In this document: positions 17,445-27,030 of the stretch, in pieces
Layout of the letters: each line of letters starts with the position of its first letter
Position numbering within the stretch: the first letter of the stretch is position 1
Origin: Deltaproteobacteria bacterium
Lineage (GTDB): Bacteria; Desulfobacterota; Binatia; UTPRO1
NCBI GenBank assembly: GCA_029262315.1
Contig: JAJCZP010000078.1
Coordinates: 1 to 50,952, forward strand
DNA length: 50,952 bases
Direction of reading: 5' to 3'
Notes under the pieces: model-generated
Seen by the model: only the letters and a program-made list of their open reading frames with translations
The model's database searches: none
Told to the model about the DNA's origin: nothing
Position numbers and translations under genes: made by a program

Positions 17445-19226
17445 TCAGTTGGGTTCGGGTGTTAGCGAGGCGATCTGCTCTTCGAGCCAGGCGACCCGAC
17501 CGGGAACCGGAAACACACGCTCGCACCCAGCCATGGTTGCCCGGGCCGCGTCGATCTTCCCCGATCTGGCCTCGGCGATCGCCAGCCCGTTGCAGGCTCG
17601 GCGGAGGTACGGCGCCTCAGCGAGGGCGCGCGCCAGCTCGCGGCGGGCCTCGTTCAGATTGCCCTGGTCCAGGGCGAGGGTGCCGATCGCGTAGCTTCGC
17701 ACGCCGGAAGCGGGCGTTGGCTGATAGCTCGCGGGCGGTGTGCCGTCGTGTCGTCGGAGGAGAACCGCGACGGCATCGACGTGGACCTGGCGCCAGCGGC
17801 CGGTGCTCAGGAGCGCGCGCGGGAGCGCGCCCCAGGGCAGGTTCCTCGGCCACAGGATCCACTCGGCGGCGGATCCTTCGACGATCTCGATCCAGCCAGG
17901 CTCTCCGAGAGATGCCTGCCGGTAGCGGAGGAAGACGTCGTCTGGATAGACGGCGTCGGCACGACCGTCGACGTAGACCTTCATGCGGCCGGCGGAGCGC
18001 ATCTGGAGGTAGCCGGCCCAGGCGTACTGCGCGAACACGTTCCCCGAGAGGCCATTCGTTTCGATGAAATTGGCGGTCTCGATCGGAAAATGGTCTTCGG
18101 CCGTGAGGTAGTGAAAGGCGTACCCGGCCCGGGGGTAGGGGGCCAGCCACACGATGCCGAGGGCCAGCGCACCTAGCGCGGGCACGAGCGGCGGTAGCCG
18201 CCGTGCGAGTGGCACTAGTGCCGGCGCGGCGACGGCGGCGACGGTGAGGCTCTGCACGATCGCGAACAACGGCACGAAACGTCGACTGGTGAGCGACATG
18301 GCGAGGGTGCCACAGCCGAGAATCAGGCCAACCCAGAAGGCGGGCAGATTCCGGTGCCGGCGTTGCCCCAAGGCGGCTAGCGCGGCGAGTGCGAAGATGC
18401 CGAGGAGGAAGGGGTAGAGGGGGGACTCGACTCCGCCGGGTCGAAACGGCGGCCACCATTCGGCGAGGGCGTGAAACGGGGACGCACGGTCGAACGCGTA
18501 GCGGAGTGGCCGGGTGAGGGCGGCCGGGCCGTAGGGGTTCAGGAGGCAGGCCCCAACCGACAGGGCTCCGATCAGGATCCCGCGCTGTCGACGCTGGGAG
18601 GCCGCGCCGAGGGCCGGTACGAGCGCGACCCCGAGGCAGCCGAGGCCGAAGATGAACCCGGCATGTAGATTCGCCCACGCGACGAAGACGAGCGGTAGCC
18701 ACCACGCGGGCTCTCGGCGCGCGACCGAGCCCTGCAGCACCAGCGCGACCCCGAGGAACGTGTACAGCTGTGGGCGCATGTCGAGAAAGGGCCCCGCCGT
18801 AACCGCGCCGAGCGTCGCGCCGACGTAGGCGGCCAGGGCGGCGGCCGAGCGTGCCGTGGCATCGGAGGGATCATCCACTCGTTCCAGCGCTACGCGTCGG
18901 AGCGTGGCGCATACGACCAGGAAGATCGTCGCGATCAGACCCCACTTCCACCACACGAGCCCGTGGGTCCCGAAGGCCAGCTCCCAGCCAGCGAAGATGA
19001 CATCGCCGAGCCACGCGTCGTTGAGCCACGGGGACCTCGCGGCGGTGAACGAGAACTCGTCGGTGCGGGTGAGGGCGCGCTCCGCCAGCATCCAGCGTCC
19101 CGCCGCCAGATGCCACCACAGATCGTCGGCGCGCCGGAGCGCGTAGCCACACGACCAGAAGGTGAGGGTCCCCGCGAGCCACCACGTGGATTCGGCAACG
19201 CCGCCGAGCTGCCACCTAGCCTGCAC
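17445..19226 (-). CDS. Polytopic membrane protein with soluble C-terminal domain (GT-C-like)
   Basis: A 593-residue integral membrane protein. Features include RADDLWWHLAAGRWMLAERA and LNDAWLGDVIFAGWEL near the N terminus, about ten hydrophobic stretches up to residue ~365, then a soluble domain containing ETNGLSGNVFAQYAWAGYLQ, KVYVDGRADAVYP, and a final TPR-like helical pair. The D-LWWHL pattern is typical of a widespread uncharacterised family related to the PMT-type GT-C membrane proteins. The substrate is unknown. It lies next to a COG2426 gene on the same strand, 29 bp apart, suggesting a shared transcript with that gene upstream. Confidence 0.7.
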   Translation of the reverse strand: MQARWQLGGVAESTWWLAGTLTFWSCGYALRRADDLWWHLAAGRWMLAERALTRTDEFSFTAARSPWLNDAWLGDVIFAGWELAFGTHGLVWWKWGLIATIFLVVCATLRRVALERVDDPSDATARSAAALAAYVGATLGAVTAGPFLDMRPQLYTFLGVALVLQGSVARREPAWWLPLVFVAWANLHAGFIFGLGCLGVALVPALGAASQRRQRGILIGALSVGACLLNPYGPAALTRPLRYAFDRASPFHALAEWWPPFRPGGVESPLYPFLLGIFALAALAALGQRRHRNLPAFWVGLILGCGTLAMSLTSRRFVPLFAIVQSLTVAAVAAPALVPLARRLPPLVPALGALALGIVWLAPYPRAGYAFHYLTAEDHFPIETANFIETNGLSGNVFAQYAWAGYLQMRSAGRMKVYVDGRADAVYPDDVFLRYRQASLGEPGWIEIVEGSAAEWILWPRNLPWGALPRALLSTGRWRQVHVDAVAVLLRRHDGTPPASYQPTPASGVRSYAIGTLALDQGNLNEARRELARALAEAPYLRRACNGLAIAEARSGKIDAARATMAGCERVFPVPGRVAWLEEQIASLTPEPN

Positions 19227-19255
19227 GGGTCGTCAGCCCCCTTGGAACTGTGGTT

Positions 19256-19747
19256 CTAGAGGAGTCCCCAGGCGCTGATCACGCCTTCGGTGGCCATCGT
19301 CACGACGACGCCCGCGATCAGGATGCCGCCGAGCACCGCCGGGATGGCCCAGCGCTTGCGGACGCCGAACAAGAAGGCGGCGAGGCTGCCCGTCCAGGCG
19401 CCGGTCACCGGCAGGGGGACGGCCACGAACAGCATCAGCCCGACGACCTCGAGGCGCTCGATCATCTCACCCTTCAGGCGGGTGCGCGCGAAGAGCCAAT
19501 CGAAGAAGCGATCGAAAATGGGGAAGCGTCGGAGCCACTCCGAGACGGGGCCGATCAGGTAGAGAATCGGGATGACCGGAAGGAAGTTCCCGGTCACCGA
19601 GAGCGCATAGGCCTTCTGCCACGGGATGTCGCCGACGGTGATGGCGTACGGGATGGCACCCCGGAGCTCCGAGATCGGCAGCATCGCGAGAATGAAGGTC
19701 ACGACCTCGTGGGACTGGCCCGACAGCAGCTCGATCAGTTTGTGCAT
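19256..19747 (-). CDS. COG2426-type small membrane protein (putative small multidrug export protein)
   Basis: A 163-residue membrane protein with four hydrophobic segments. It has the conserved ISELRGAIPYAI motif, YLIGPVSEWLRR, and VAVPLPVTGAWTGSLAAFLF with its Gly/Pro-rich re-entrant-like stretch. The family is annotated as a putative small multidrug exporter, but its relation to DedA-like membrane proteins makes lipid or ion transport equally plausible. Length is normal. It is on the same strand as the NSS transporter upstream (109 bp gap) and the large membrane protein downstream. Confidence 0.85.
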   Translation of the reverse strand: MHKLIELLSGQSHEVVTFILAMLPISELRGAIPYAITVGDIPWQKAYALSVTGNFLPVIPILYLIGPVSEWLRRFPIFDRFFDWLFARTRLKGEMIERLEVVGLMLFVAVPLPVTGAWTGSLAAFLFGVRKRWAIPAVLGGILIAGVVVTMATEGVISAWGLL

Positions 19748-19856
19748 ACGGGTGCGGAGTTTAACGGTTCTATGCGCACTCGGCTACGTCCCGATGGCGG
19801 GTGTGGCACTCGGCACGGTTACGATCGGGTCGGGATCGCTTCGGCGCGGCGGTGCC

Positions 19857-21173
19857 TCACCCGTCGCCGCTGACCAGGGCGCGAAACGAGTAGTAGAGCA
19901 CGACGATCAACACCGGCGGGGCCACGAAGCGGAGCAGGCTCCGCCACAGGAAGAACCAGCGGACGCCCGGGGCACCGATGGCGACTTCGCCGATCGGGTC
20001 CTGCATCCGCCAGCCGACGAAGATGGCGAGCGCCAACGAGCCGATGACGAGAAAGACGTTGCCCGCGAGCTGATCCATCTTCCCGAGGACGTCGAGATCG
20101 AGAGCGGCGGGTACGCCCATGAGGAAGATGATGACGCCGAGGCCGATGGCGCTCGATCGCCGCGGCCACTTGAAGACGTCCATGGCGGTGGCGACGACCT
20201 GCTCGAGCAGTGCGATTGCGGAGGTGAGCGCGCCGACAACGAGCGCCGCGAAGAACAGGGTGCCGACCAGTCGTCCCGCGAGGCCCATCTTCTCGAAGGC
20301 CGTCGGCAGGGTGATGAAGAGCGCGCCGACAGTGCTTTCTCCGACGGCGGTTTCGAGTCCGTGCGCGAAGATCAGCGGGAACACGGCCAGGCCGGCGATG
20401 AACGCGACCAAGAAGTCGGCGCCCGCGATCTGCAACGAGGCGTTCGGTAGGTGCTCGTGGCGGTCGAGGTAGCTCGCGTACGTCAGCATGGCGCCCATCC
20501 CGAGACTCAAACTGAAGAATGCTTGGCCCGCGGCCTGCGACAACACCGAGAACGACGCGAGCTCGTCGAAGCGCGGTCGGAGATAGTAGGCATACCCAAG
20601 GGCGGCGCCGTCGAGTTGCGAGGCATAGATGGCGAGGCCGATCAGAATGACGAAGAGCATGGGCATGAGCACCAGATTGGTGCGCTCGATGCCGGACCGA
20701 ACGCCACCCGCAACGACGCTGACGGTGACGGCCATGAATGCGGCATGGAAGACGATGGCGGTGAGTCCCGTCGAGATGGCGGCGAAGCGGGCGCTCGCGT
20801 CTCCCGCAAAGCCGTCGCGCAGTCCGAGCAACGCGTAGCGGACCGTCCAGCCCGCGATGACACTGTAGTAGGCGAGGATCAAAAAACCCGCCGCGACGAA
20901 AAGCCAGCCTAGGGGTTTCCACGCAGGGCCACCGTAGTGTGCGAGTGCCAGAACAGGACTCTGTCGGGCGCCGCGTCCGAGCGTGAACTCGGCGAGCATG
21001 ATCGGGAGCGCCACCAGCGCTGTCATCCCAATGTAGAGTACGACGAAGGCGGCGCCACCGCTCTCCGCGGCGAGATACGAGAAGCGCCACATGTTGCCGA
21101 GCCCGACCGCCGACCCCACGGCCGCCATCACGAAGCCGAGGCGCGATCCCCAGTGCTCCCGCTGCTCCCCCAT
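19857..21173 (-). CDS. Sodium-dependent neurotransmitter-type symporter (NSS/SNF family)
   Basis: A 438-residue transporter of the LeuT fold. The N terminus is HWGSRLGFVMAAVGSAVGLG followed by NMWRFSYLAAESGGAAFV, which includes the Na+-binding and unwound TM1 region and the conserved Gly-rich motif. About 11-12 membrane segments follow. Bacterial members import amino acids or related amines with Na+. The ATG at 21173 (MGEQREHWGS) is preferred over one 45 bp upstream because it matches the short N termini of the family and has a purine-rich ribosome-binding site. The substrate is not readable. It is divergent from the ExbB gene. Confidence 0.92.
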   Translation of the reverse strand: MGEQREHWGSRLGFVMAAVGSAVGLGNMWRFSYLAAESGGAAFVVLYIGMTALVALPIMLAEFTLGRGARQSPVLALAHYGGPAWKPLGWLFVAAGFLILAYYSVIAGWTVRYALLGLRDGFAGDASARFAAISTGLTAIVFHAAFMAVTVSVVAGGVRSGIERTNLVLMPMLFVILIGLAIYASQLDGAALGYAYYLRPRFDELASFSVLSQAAGQAFFSLSLGMGAMLTYASYLDRHEHLPNASLQIAGADFLVAFIAGLAVFPLIFAHGLETAVGESTVGALFITLPTAFEKMGLAGRLVGTLFFAALVVGALTSAIALLEQVVATAMDVFKWPRRSSAIGLGVIIFLMGVPAALDLDVLGKMDQLAGNVFLVIGSLALAIFVGWRMQDPIGEVAIGAPGVRWFFLWRSLLRFVAPPVLIVVLYYSFRALVSGDG

Positions 21174-21462
21174 GTCCTCTCCCCCCTCCTCGTCACCCGT
21201 GGTCACGACGACCGGCATGGTGCACCGCGTCGTTTCGGATGGCCGCGCCGACCCATCGGTTCTCGCCCTGTGGAATGTAGCAGAGTTCGGTTGCGCGTGC
21301 CGATGCTCCCGCGCCGTTCGAATCGGAATACAACCTCCAGGGGTGCGGTGGTGGGCGTGATGATGTTCCAGTATAGGGGTGGGCAGACGCGGCGGAATTC
21401 TGCTCTACGGCGGCGCGGGCGATTTAGAGCGCGGCCGGAGGGCAACGTAAGGAGTCGATCGA

Positions 21463-22134
21463 GTGGAGACACCTGACCTCAGCTTGATGCGCATGATTCA
21501 GCAGGGATGGATGGCCACCTATCCCCTGATCCTCTTTTCGATCGTCAGCTTGACGGTTATCGCCGAGCGCCTGTGGACCTTTCGGAACGTCGTTGGCGAC
21601 ACCGCCGAACTCACGCGGACGCTGCACGAAGACGTCAGTGGCGGGAAACTCGCCGCGGCCGCCGATCGCGCCGACACCGAGCGTGAGAAGCCAGCCGGGC
21701 GGATTTTCGCCGCGGTGCTTCGCCAGTCGGATGGTGCGGCCGAGGTGCTCGACCAGGTGAGCGAGGAGCGGCGGTTCGAGGAGATCGAGAGCCTGAAGCG
21801 CCCGCTCTGGATCCTTGGCACCGTGGCTTCGAGCGCCCCCTTCATCGGCCTGTTCGGGACCGTGGTCGGCATCATCAGGGCGTTTCACAGCATGGCGGTG
21901 ATGGGCAGTGGCGGCTTCGCGGTTGTCTCGGGTGGCATCTCTGAGGCCCTGGTGGCCACGGCGCTCGGTCTTGGCGTCGCCATCATTGCCCTCATTTTCT
22001 ACAACTACTTCCAGGTGCGTCTCGATCGCTGCGAGGCGGCGTTCGCGATCGGGGCGGCACGGCTCATGGAGGCGGTCCGCGCCAGTCGCGTGTCGAGCCC
22101 CGTGACCAGCCGAGCGGCCGGAGCGGGCAACTGA
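21463..22134 (+). CDS. ExbB/TolQ/MotA-family proton channel protein
   Basis: A 223-residue inner-membrane protein with three hydrophobic segments (~18-36, ~113-135, ~148-172). SAPFIGLFGTVVGIIRAF and GGISEALVATALGLGVAIIA are the two conserved channel blocks of ExbB/TolQ. With an ExbD partner it converts proton flow into mechanical work on periplasmic or outer-membrane partners. The GTG start at 21463 has AAGGAG eight bases upstream. Its TGA overlaps the ATG of the exbD-like gene (TGATG). No TonB or TolA gene follows. The next genes encode VWA and TPR proteins instead. Confidence 0.93.
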   Translation: METPDLSLMRMIQQGWMATYPLILFSIVSLTVIAERLWTFRNVVGDTAELTRTLHEDVSGGKLAAAADRADTEREKPAGRIFAAVLRQSDGAAEVLDQVSEERRFEEIESLKRPLWILGTVASSAPFIGLFGTVVGIIRAFHSMAVMGSGGFAVVSGGISEALVATALGLGVAIIALIFYNYFQVRLDRCEAAFAIGAARLMEAVRASRVSSPVTSRAAGAGN

Positions 22135-22556
22135 TGGGCGCCTCAACCCTGCCGCGCGGCGGCCGATCGAAGATCATGGCGGAGATCAACATCACGCCGC
22201 TGACCGACATTTTTCTGGTGCTACTCATCATTTTCATGGTGACGAGCGTCGCCATGGTCGATACTGGCGCCAACATCATTTTGCCGGAGGTCGAGGAGAC
22301 GTCGTCGGCGCCCCGCGAGATCACGATCACGGTGACGCAGCTCCGGGAAATCTACGTCAACGACGAGATCGTCGGGATCGACGACCTCGAGGGCACGCTC
22401 GAAGAGCTGCTCGTCACCCGTCCGGATACTCCGGTCGTGCTGCAAGGCGACCGAGAGGTCATCCTCGGCGACGCCGTGCGCATCCTGGCCGCGGCGCAAC
22501 GGGCCGGCGCGACCCAGGTGGCGATCGCAGCTGAACGAGGGCGGCGCACGGAGTAG
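22134..22556 (+). CDS. ExbD/TolR-family protein
   Basis: A 140-residue protein with one N-terminal membrane helix and a periplasmic domain. AEINITPLTDIFLVLLIIFM contains the essential membrane Asp, here residue 25, the same number as in E. coli ExbD. The periplasmic part ends in LGDAVRILAAAQRAGATQVA, typical of the family. It forms the stator/channel complex with the upstream ExbB-like protein, to which it is coupled by a 1-bp overlap. It lies three bases ahead of the VWA gene. Confidence 0.93.
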   Translation: MGASTLPRGGRSKIMAEINITPLTDIFLVLLIIFMVTSVAMVDTGANIILPEVEETSSAPREITITVTQLREIYVNDEIVGIDDLEGTLEELLVTRPDTPVVLQGDREVILGDAVRILAAAQRAGATQVAIAAERGRRTE

Positions 22557-22559
22557 CTC

Positions 22560-23735
22560 ATGGCGGACGGCACGGGGCCGACCCCACATCCCGTAGGCGA
22601 CGACGATCCGCTCGCGGGCGCGTTCCCGCTGCGGCGGAACCTACCGGCGTTTCTGTTCTCGACGGCGTTTCATGGGGCGCTGTTCTTGGCCGTGGCGACC
22701 TTCAGCGTCGCGGTCGTGAAGCACGAGCGCATCAATGTCGAGGTCGATGCGGGGTCGTTCGCATCCGAGTCGGAGCACGACGGGCTGCCCTCGTTGAAAG
22801 ACGTCGTTGGGTCGTTGCATCAACGACGCTTCAAGCAGGCGGCGGTGCGCTCGGTCGCCCGCCCGAGTACCGGGAAGCCCAAGGCGTCGGCAATGCGCGC
22901 GCCGGAGATGCCGCGCATCAGCGGGGTCGGTCCGACGATCGGGAACGCGCCGGGCGATCTCGACACGAGTATCCCGCTCTCGATGGGGGGGGGCCTCGTC
23001 GGTGGGGGGCTCGGCGGCGGTGGCTTTGGCAGCAACCTGATCGGCCTCAACAAGAAGGGCATCGATCTGGTGATCGTCGTCGACTCGACGGGCAGCATGC
23101 AGTCGGTGCTCGACGAGGTGAAGGCGGAGATGCGCCATTTTATCTCCGAGCTGCGCGGCATGGTCGAGCTCAGTCGCGTCGGGGTCGTCGCCTACCGCGA
23201 TCGTGGTGAGGAATACATGGTCAAGTGGGTCGACTTCAGCTTCCACACCACCAAGGTGCAGAAGTTCGTCGACGGCCTGCGCGCCGATGGTGGGGGCGAC
23301 TACGAAGAGGCGGTGAAGCAAGGGATCGAGACCGCGATGGACGAGCTGTCGTGGCGGAAAAGCGCGCGGCGGATTCTGATCCTCGTGGGCGGGACGCCAC
23401 CGCACAAAGAAGACCGGACGGAGCTGACCGCGTTGCTGAAGGAGTTTCGTGAGCAGGACGGTGCGGTCGGCGCCATCGACGTCACGACCCGCCTGCACGA
23501 GGAATACGATCGCGACAATTGGATCGCCAAGGGGCGTACGGGGAAGTTCAAGACCTCGCCGATGCCAGGGTTCTATCGCGAGACGACCGACGCCTATCGT
23601 GAGATCACCCGCACGGGTGGTGGGGAGTTGCTGGAGCTCGGCAGCGAGAAGGAACTGTTGCGTCAGGTGATGGTGCTCACGTTCGGGAAGCGATGGCGCG
23701 TCGAGATGGCCGGCTTCATGGACAAGCTGCGGTGA
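22560..23735 (+). CDS. Membrane-anchored VWA-domain protein of the ExbBD operon
   Basis: A 391-residue protein with a cytoplasmic N terminus, one membrane helix at ~29-52 and a periplasmic linker. The linker is basic, then Gly-rich (residues ~143-157), as in TonB-like energy transducers. The von Willebrand A domain (~165-370) has the MIDAS motif DSTGSMQ with Asp175, VGVVAYRDRGEEY and GGGDYEEAV (third metal loop). It probably binds a divalent cation and a protein partner in the periplasm. The TonB-like topology beside ExbB/ExbD suggests that it is the element moved by the motor. Its stop overlaps the GTG of the TPR gene. No known system with this exact order comes to mind. Confidence 0.82.
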   Translation: MADGTGPTPHPVGDDDPLAGAFPLRRNLPAFLFSTAFHGALFLAVATFSVAVVKHERINVEVDAGSFASESEHDGLPSLKDVVGSLHQRRFKQAAVRSVARPSTGKPKASAMRAPEMPRISGVGPTIGNAPGDLDTSIPLSMGGGLVGGGLGGGGFGSNLIGLNKKGIDLVIVVDSTGSMQSVLDEVKAEMRHFISELRGMVELSRVGVVAYRDRGEEYMVKWVDFSFHTTKVQKFVDGLRADGGGDYEEAVKQGIETAMDELSWRKSARRILILVGGTPPHKEDRTELTALLKEFREQDGAVGAIDVTTRLHEEYDRDNWIAKGRTGKFKTSPMPGFYRETTDAYREITRTGGGELLELGSEKELLRQVMVLTFGKRWRVEMAGFMDKLR

Positions 23736-26194
23736 TCGAGGCATGGCGGATTCTTGGCGTGGCCGTGCTGCACGTTGCGCTGTGTTGGGGCGTCGCATCG
23801 GCCGCGTCGATGAGCGATCTGCGGTCACAGGCGCGCGCGGTGGCGATCAGTCCGGGGAGTGGCGGGGGGTCCGAAGAGGCGGCGCTCGATCGGCTGGGAC
23901 GGATCGCGCTCGATTTTCTCGCCGCGGTTGAAGGCAACGCGACCGGCGCGCGTGAAACCTACGAGGCGATCGCGCGCCCGCTCGAGCAGAGCCACGACGC
24001 GCATCGCGCCGCCCTCGGCCGATTGAGTCAGCAGGTCGTGGACGCGGACGGCGACATGGACGCGCTGTTCGAGTCGGCCGTTTGGCTGCAGCATCAGGCC
24101 TTGGCGACGCAATCGCTCTACTATCTGAACTGGCTGCGCTACCAAGGCGCGCAGCTCTACAGTGGTGGCAAGCGACGCGAGCTCCTCGGCAAGGCGGTTT
24201 CCGGCTTCGCCGAGTTCGCGAGTGCGGGGGGCGAAAGTCCGATCGTGATCGAGAGCCACCTCGGGCGCGGCCTCGCCAACATGGAACTCGATCAGGTCAA
24301 GTGGGCGATCGCCGATTTCGAGGCCGTCGTGCGGGCGAAGAGCGCCGCACCGGAGCGCAAACGCAAGGCCAGGCTCGCGCTCGCCGACGCCTACATTCGC
24401 GCCGGTCGGAGCGGGGACGCGCTTGCGGCGTCCGAAAAGGCGCTCGCGAGTGCGACCACGGGAGATCGCGCGCGGGCGCAGGTCACGCGGGCCCGTGCGC
24501 TCCTGATGGCGGCGGCCTCGCGATCGGCCAACAAGAGCCGGTATCAGGCGCAGGCGCGCGATCTCCTGACGACGGTCAAGGCGGGAGGGGGCACGTGGGG
24601 CCGCCAGGCCGATCGGATTCTTCGCGCCGGGCTCGACAACCCCCAGATCTGGGCCGGACCGAAAGCGCAGCCGCCGGCGCCGCCGCCACCATCCCAGTGG
24701 GATGAGACCAAACGCCTTGCGGCCAGCGGGAAGTACAAGAAGGCGATCCCGCGCCTCGAGCGCATGATCGCGTCCAAGGATACGGATGACGCGAAGCATC
24801 GGCGGGAGGCGCAGTACCTACTCGGTGTCGCACGTTTCAAGACGGGTGCCGACGAGAAGGCCGCGGCCGCGTTCGACGCCGTCCTGGCCGGGAAGGCGCG
24901 CGCGTACTACCGGGACGACGCCGCGTATCTGCGGTTCAAGATCAAGGAGAAGCGCTACGTCGCCGATCCGACGCTCGAGCGTGCGCCGGCCTATGAGGAC
25001 GCGATCAAGGAGTTCCTGGCCGAGTACCCAAGCCATAGTGCGGCGCCCGAGGTCTCGTATCGCCTCGGCGAGGTGCGTCAGCGGCAGGATCAGTGTGCCG
25101 CGGCGATGGAGGCCTATGCCGACGTGAAGGGCGATCCGGCGTTCGAGCTGCGGGCAGCGTTCGGGAGCGCGCAGTGCGCGGTGAAGGCGCTGGAACGGGC
25201 CTCCGAGGAGGCCGCGCCGGGTGGTCAAGGCACAGCCGCCGCGGGCAGTGGCTCGGAGGATGCGGTGCCGGAGATCGGGGAAGAGGCGGCCACCGAGACG
25301 GGGGAGGCGACGGCTGCGTTGGCGGACCCGGTAGCCGCTCGGGAGGTCGCTGACGCCGCGTTGGCGCGGTTCTGGGCCTTGATTGCGGCGCATGACGCGG
25401 GCGACTTTGGCGATGCGCCAGTGACCGAGATGTCCGGCCGCTCGGCGCTCCTCAGTGCCTACCTCGCCGCGCTTGCGGAACCACCAGACTACGAGGCCGC
25501 GTTTACCTGGGTGGAGGGGTTCGAGGAGAAGTACCCGCTGTTGGTGGACGAGCGACCGCAAGTCGTGAAGTTGCGGTTGGCTGCCGCGGCGCGGCTCGGT
25601 CGGCTGGACGACGTCCGCACCGCGGCCATGCAACCGAGCGCCGCCGAACTCGACCCGGCGTTTCTCGATCATCTGAGTCGTCGCCTGCTGACCGCCTCGG
25701 CGCGGCAGAAGGCGCGCGGTAAGGTCGAGGAGGCCAAAGCGGGGAAGGACGCGGCACGGCTGTTGGCCGAGCACGCCAACGCGTCCCCGCACGCGAACGA
25801 TCTCAGCCCAGGGGCACGCTATCGACTACGATCGACACTGGCCTCGCTCTACGAGGACGCCGCGGAGCCGGAGCGTGCACTCGCGCTCTACCGCGCGCTG
25901 CTCGCCGAGGATGCCGATGCGGTATCGGCGCGTGCGGGGGCGGCGCGGGTCTTGGAATCCACGGGGCGAGCCAGTGAGGCTCGTGGGCTGTGGGACGAAA
26001 TCGCAACGGCGCCGGAAGGTCGGACCGGCTGGCTCGAGGCGCACTATCAGTCGGCCCGATTGTCCGCCGCGCTCGGAGAGGCCGCGCGGGGATGCCGCCT
26101 GCTCGATCAGGTGCCCGAGGAGATGCTGAGCAATACCAACTCACCGACGCCGCGGAAGATTCAAGAACTGCGCCGCGACATGTGTCGATCGTAA
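23732..26194 (+). CDS. Large exported TPR-repeat protein of the ExbBD operon
   Basis: An 820-residue protein. GTG at 23732 (GTGA overlap with the VWA stop) gives a signal peptide ending GVASA|ASMS at ~24; an earlier in-frame ATG lies inside the VWA gene. The remainder is helical with TPR-like repeats throughout (for example AEPERALALYRALLAEDADA, KYKKAIPRLERMIASKDTDD and SAAPEVSYRLGEVRQRQDQC). A Pro-rich linker occurs at ~310-320 and a Gly/Glu/Ala-rich one at ~490-530. It is probably a periplasmic or outer-membrane-associated scaffold working with the ExbB-ExbD-VWA complex, similar in concept to YbgF/CpoB beside Tol-Pal. No enzymatic domain is visible. Confidence 0.82.
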   Translation: MIEAWRILGVAVLHVALCWGVASAASMSDLRSQARAVAISPGSGGGSEEAALDRLGRIALDFLAAVEGNATGARETYEAIARPLEQSHDAHRAALGRLSQQVVDADGDMDALFESAVWLQHQALATQSLYYLNWLRYQGAQLYSGGKRRELLGKAVSGFAEFASAGGESPIVIESHLGRGLANMELDQVKWAIADFEAVVRAKSAAPERKRKARLALADAYIRAGRSGDALAASEKALASATTGDRARAQVTRARALLMAAASRSANKSRYQAQARDLLTTVKAGGGTWGRQADRILRAGLDNPQIWAGPKAQPPAPPPPSQWDETKRLAASGKYKKAIPRLERMIASKDTDDAKHRREAQYLLGVARFKTGADEKAAAAFDAVLAGKARAYYRDDAAYLRFKIKEKRYVADPTLERAPAYEDAIKEFLAEYPSHSAAPEVSYRLGEVRQRQDQCAAAMEAYADVKGDPAFELRAAFGSAQCAVKALERASEEAAPGGQGTAAAGSGSEDAVPEIGEEAATETGEATAALADPVAAREVADAALARFWALIAAHDAGDFGDAPVTEMSGRSALLSAYLAALAEPPDYEAAFTWVEGFEEKYPLLVDERPQVVKLRLAAAARLGRLDDVRTAAMQPSAAELDPAFLDHLSRRLLTASARQKARGKVEEAKAGKDAARLLAEHANASPHANDLSPGARYRLRSTLASLYEDAAEPERALALYRALLAEDADAVSARAGAARVLESTGRASEARGLWDEIATAPEGRTGWLEAHYQSARLSAALGEAARGCRLLDQVPEEMLSNTNSPTPRKIQELRRDMCRS

Positions 26195-26204
26195 CGGTCC
26201 CGGC

Positions 26205-26750
26205 TTAGGGCTCGATAAACGGGTCCAGATCGAGACCGGCGTCTGGCAGATCCGTGCCGGCCTCGGTGGGGGTGTCGAGTTCGGCCTCGGCGGCTTCGTA
26301 CATGCGGCGCGCGATCGAGTCCTCGCGGTCTTCGCGCGCCCGCTCGTCGTCGAACCCACCGAGCGCGTCCATGCCAGCGGTTGGATCAGGCACGTCGGGC
26401 ACCTCGACGCGCGCAGGATTGCTATCGAAGAGCGCATCGGCCGGCTCCAGGTACGTGTCCTCGGGATCGAGCTCGCCGTAGTCGTCGATCTCATCGAGGG
26501 GATCGTCGATGCCTTCGAACGCGTCGAGGACCTCGATGTCCGCGGTTGCCTCGAAGGGGTCGATGGCCTCCTCGCGCGGGCGCTGTTGTCCTTCTCGCGA
26601 GCGTTCCACGGCGCGGGCATCGGCTTCGAATGCGCGCCGCGCGGCGGCGGCGGCGGCGGGATTGGGCCGAATCTGGGCAGCCGCGTCCGCCGCGCCGATG
26701 ATGGCCGCGACCAGGGCCACGAGAGAAACTACTCGGAACCGAACTAGCAC
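26205..26750 (-). CDS. Acidic exported protein of unknown function
   Basis: A 181-residue protein converging with the TPR gene 10 bp away. GTG at 26750 gives a signal peptide (LVRFRVVSLVALVAAIIGAA) cut near DAAA|Q, followed by a highly acidic low-complexity region rich in Asp/Glu/Pro with repeated phrases such as DAFEGIDDPLDEIDDYGELD. No domain is recognised. The longer open frame upstream is rejected because its Arg-rich extension has no signal. It may be a periplasmic Ca2+-binding or disordered protein. Function is unknown. Confidence 0.6.
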   Translation of the reverse strand: MLVRFRVVSLVALVAAIIGAADAAAQIRPNPAAAAAARRAFEADARAVERSREGQQRPREEAIDPFEATADIEVLDAFEGIDDPLDEIDDYGELDPEDTYLEPADALFDSNPARVEVPDVPDPTAGMDALGGFDDERAREDREDSIARRMYEAAEAELDTPTEAGTDLPDAGLDLDPFIEP

Positions 26751-26887
26751 GAGTCCCAGCCTAACGGCGCGAGGGAGGGCGCTCAAGTGCGGATATGGCG
26801 GCGCATCCCTGCGATTGTTCCGGGTTCGGTGTCGTCGCGGCGAGGGCCTCTGGCGCGTGTCTTCGACGCACCCGGTCATGCGTCGCC

Positions 26888-26916
26888 TTGACACCCCAAA
26901 AGGGAGACGTTAGAAG
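26888..26916 (+). promoter_or_regulatory. Probable sigma-70 promoter for the RND operon
   Basis: TTGACA, a 17-bp spacer and TAGAAG, ~115 bp ahead of the RND start. A hairpin GCTCA/TGAGC at 26937-26953 followed by ATTTGTT lies in the leader and could attenuate. Confidence 0.5.
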
Positions 26917-27030
26917 CGCCCCGCTTGCGTGGAAAAGCTCAGCCAAGTTGAGCATTTGTTCACCGTCAGTGCGCCTCCGGCCGAGCGCGCTGGTGGCTCG
27001 TAAGCGGACCACGGCACGGGGGGGATTCGG

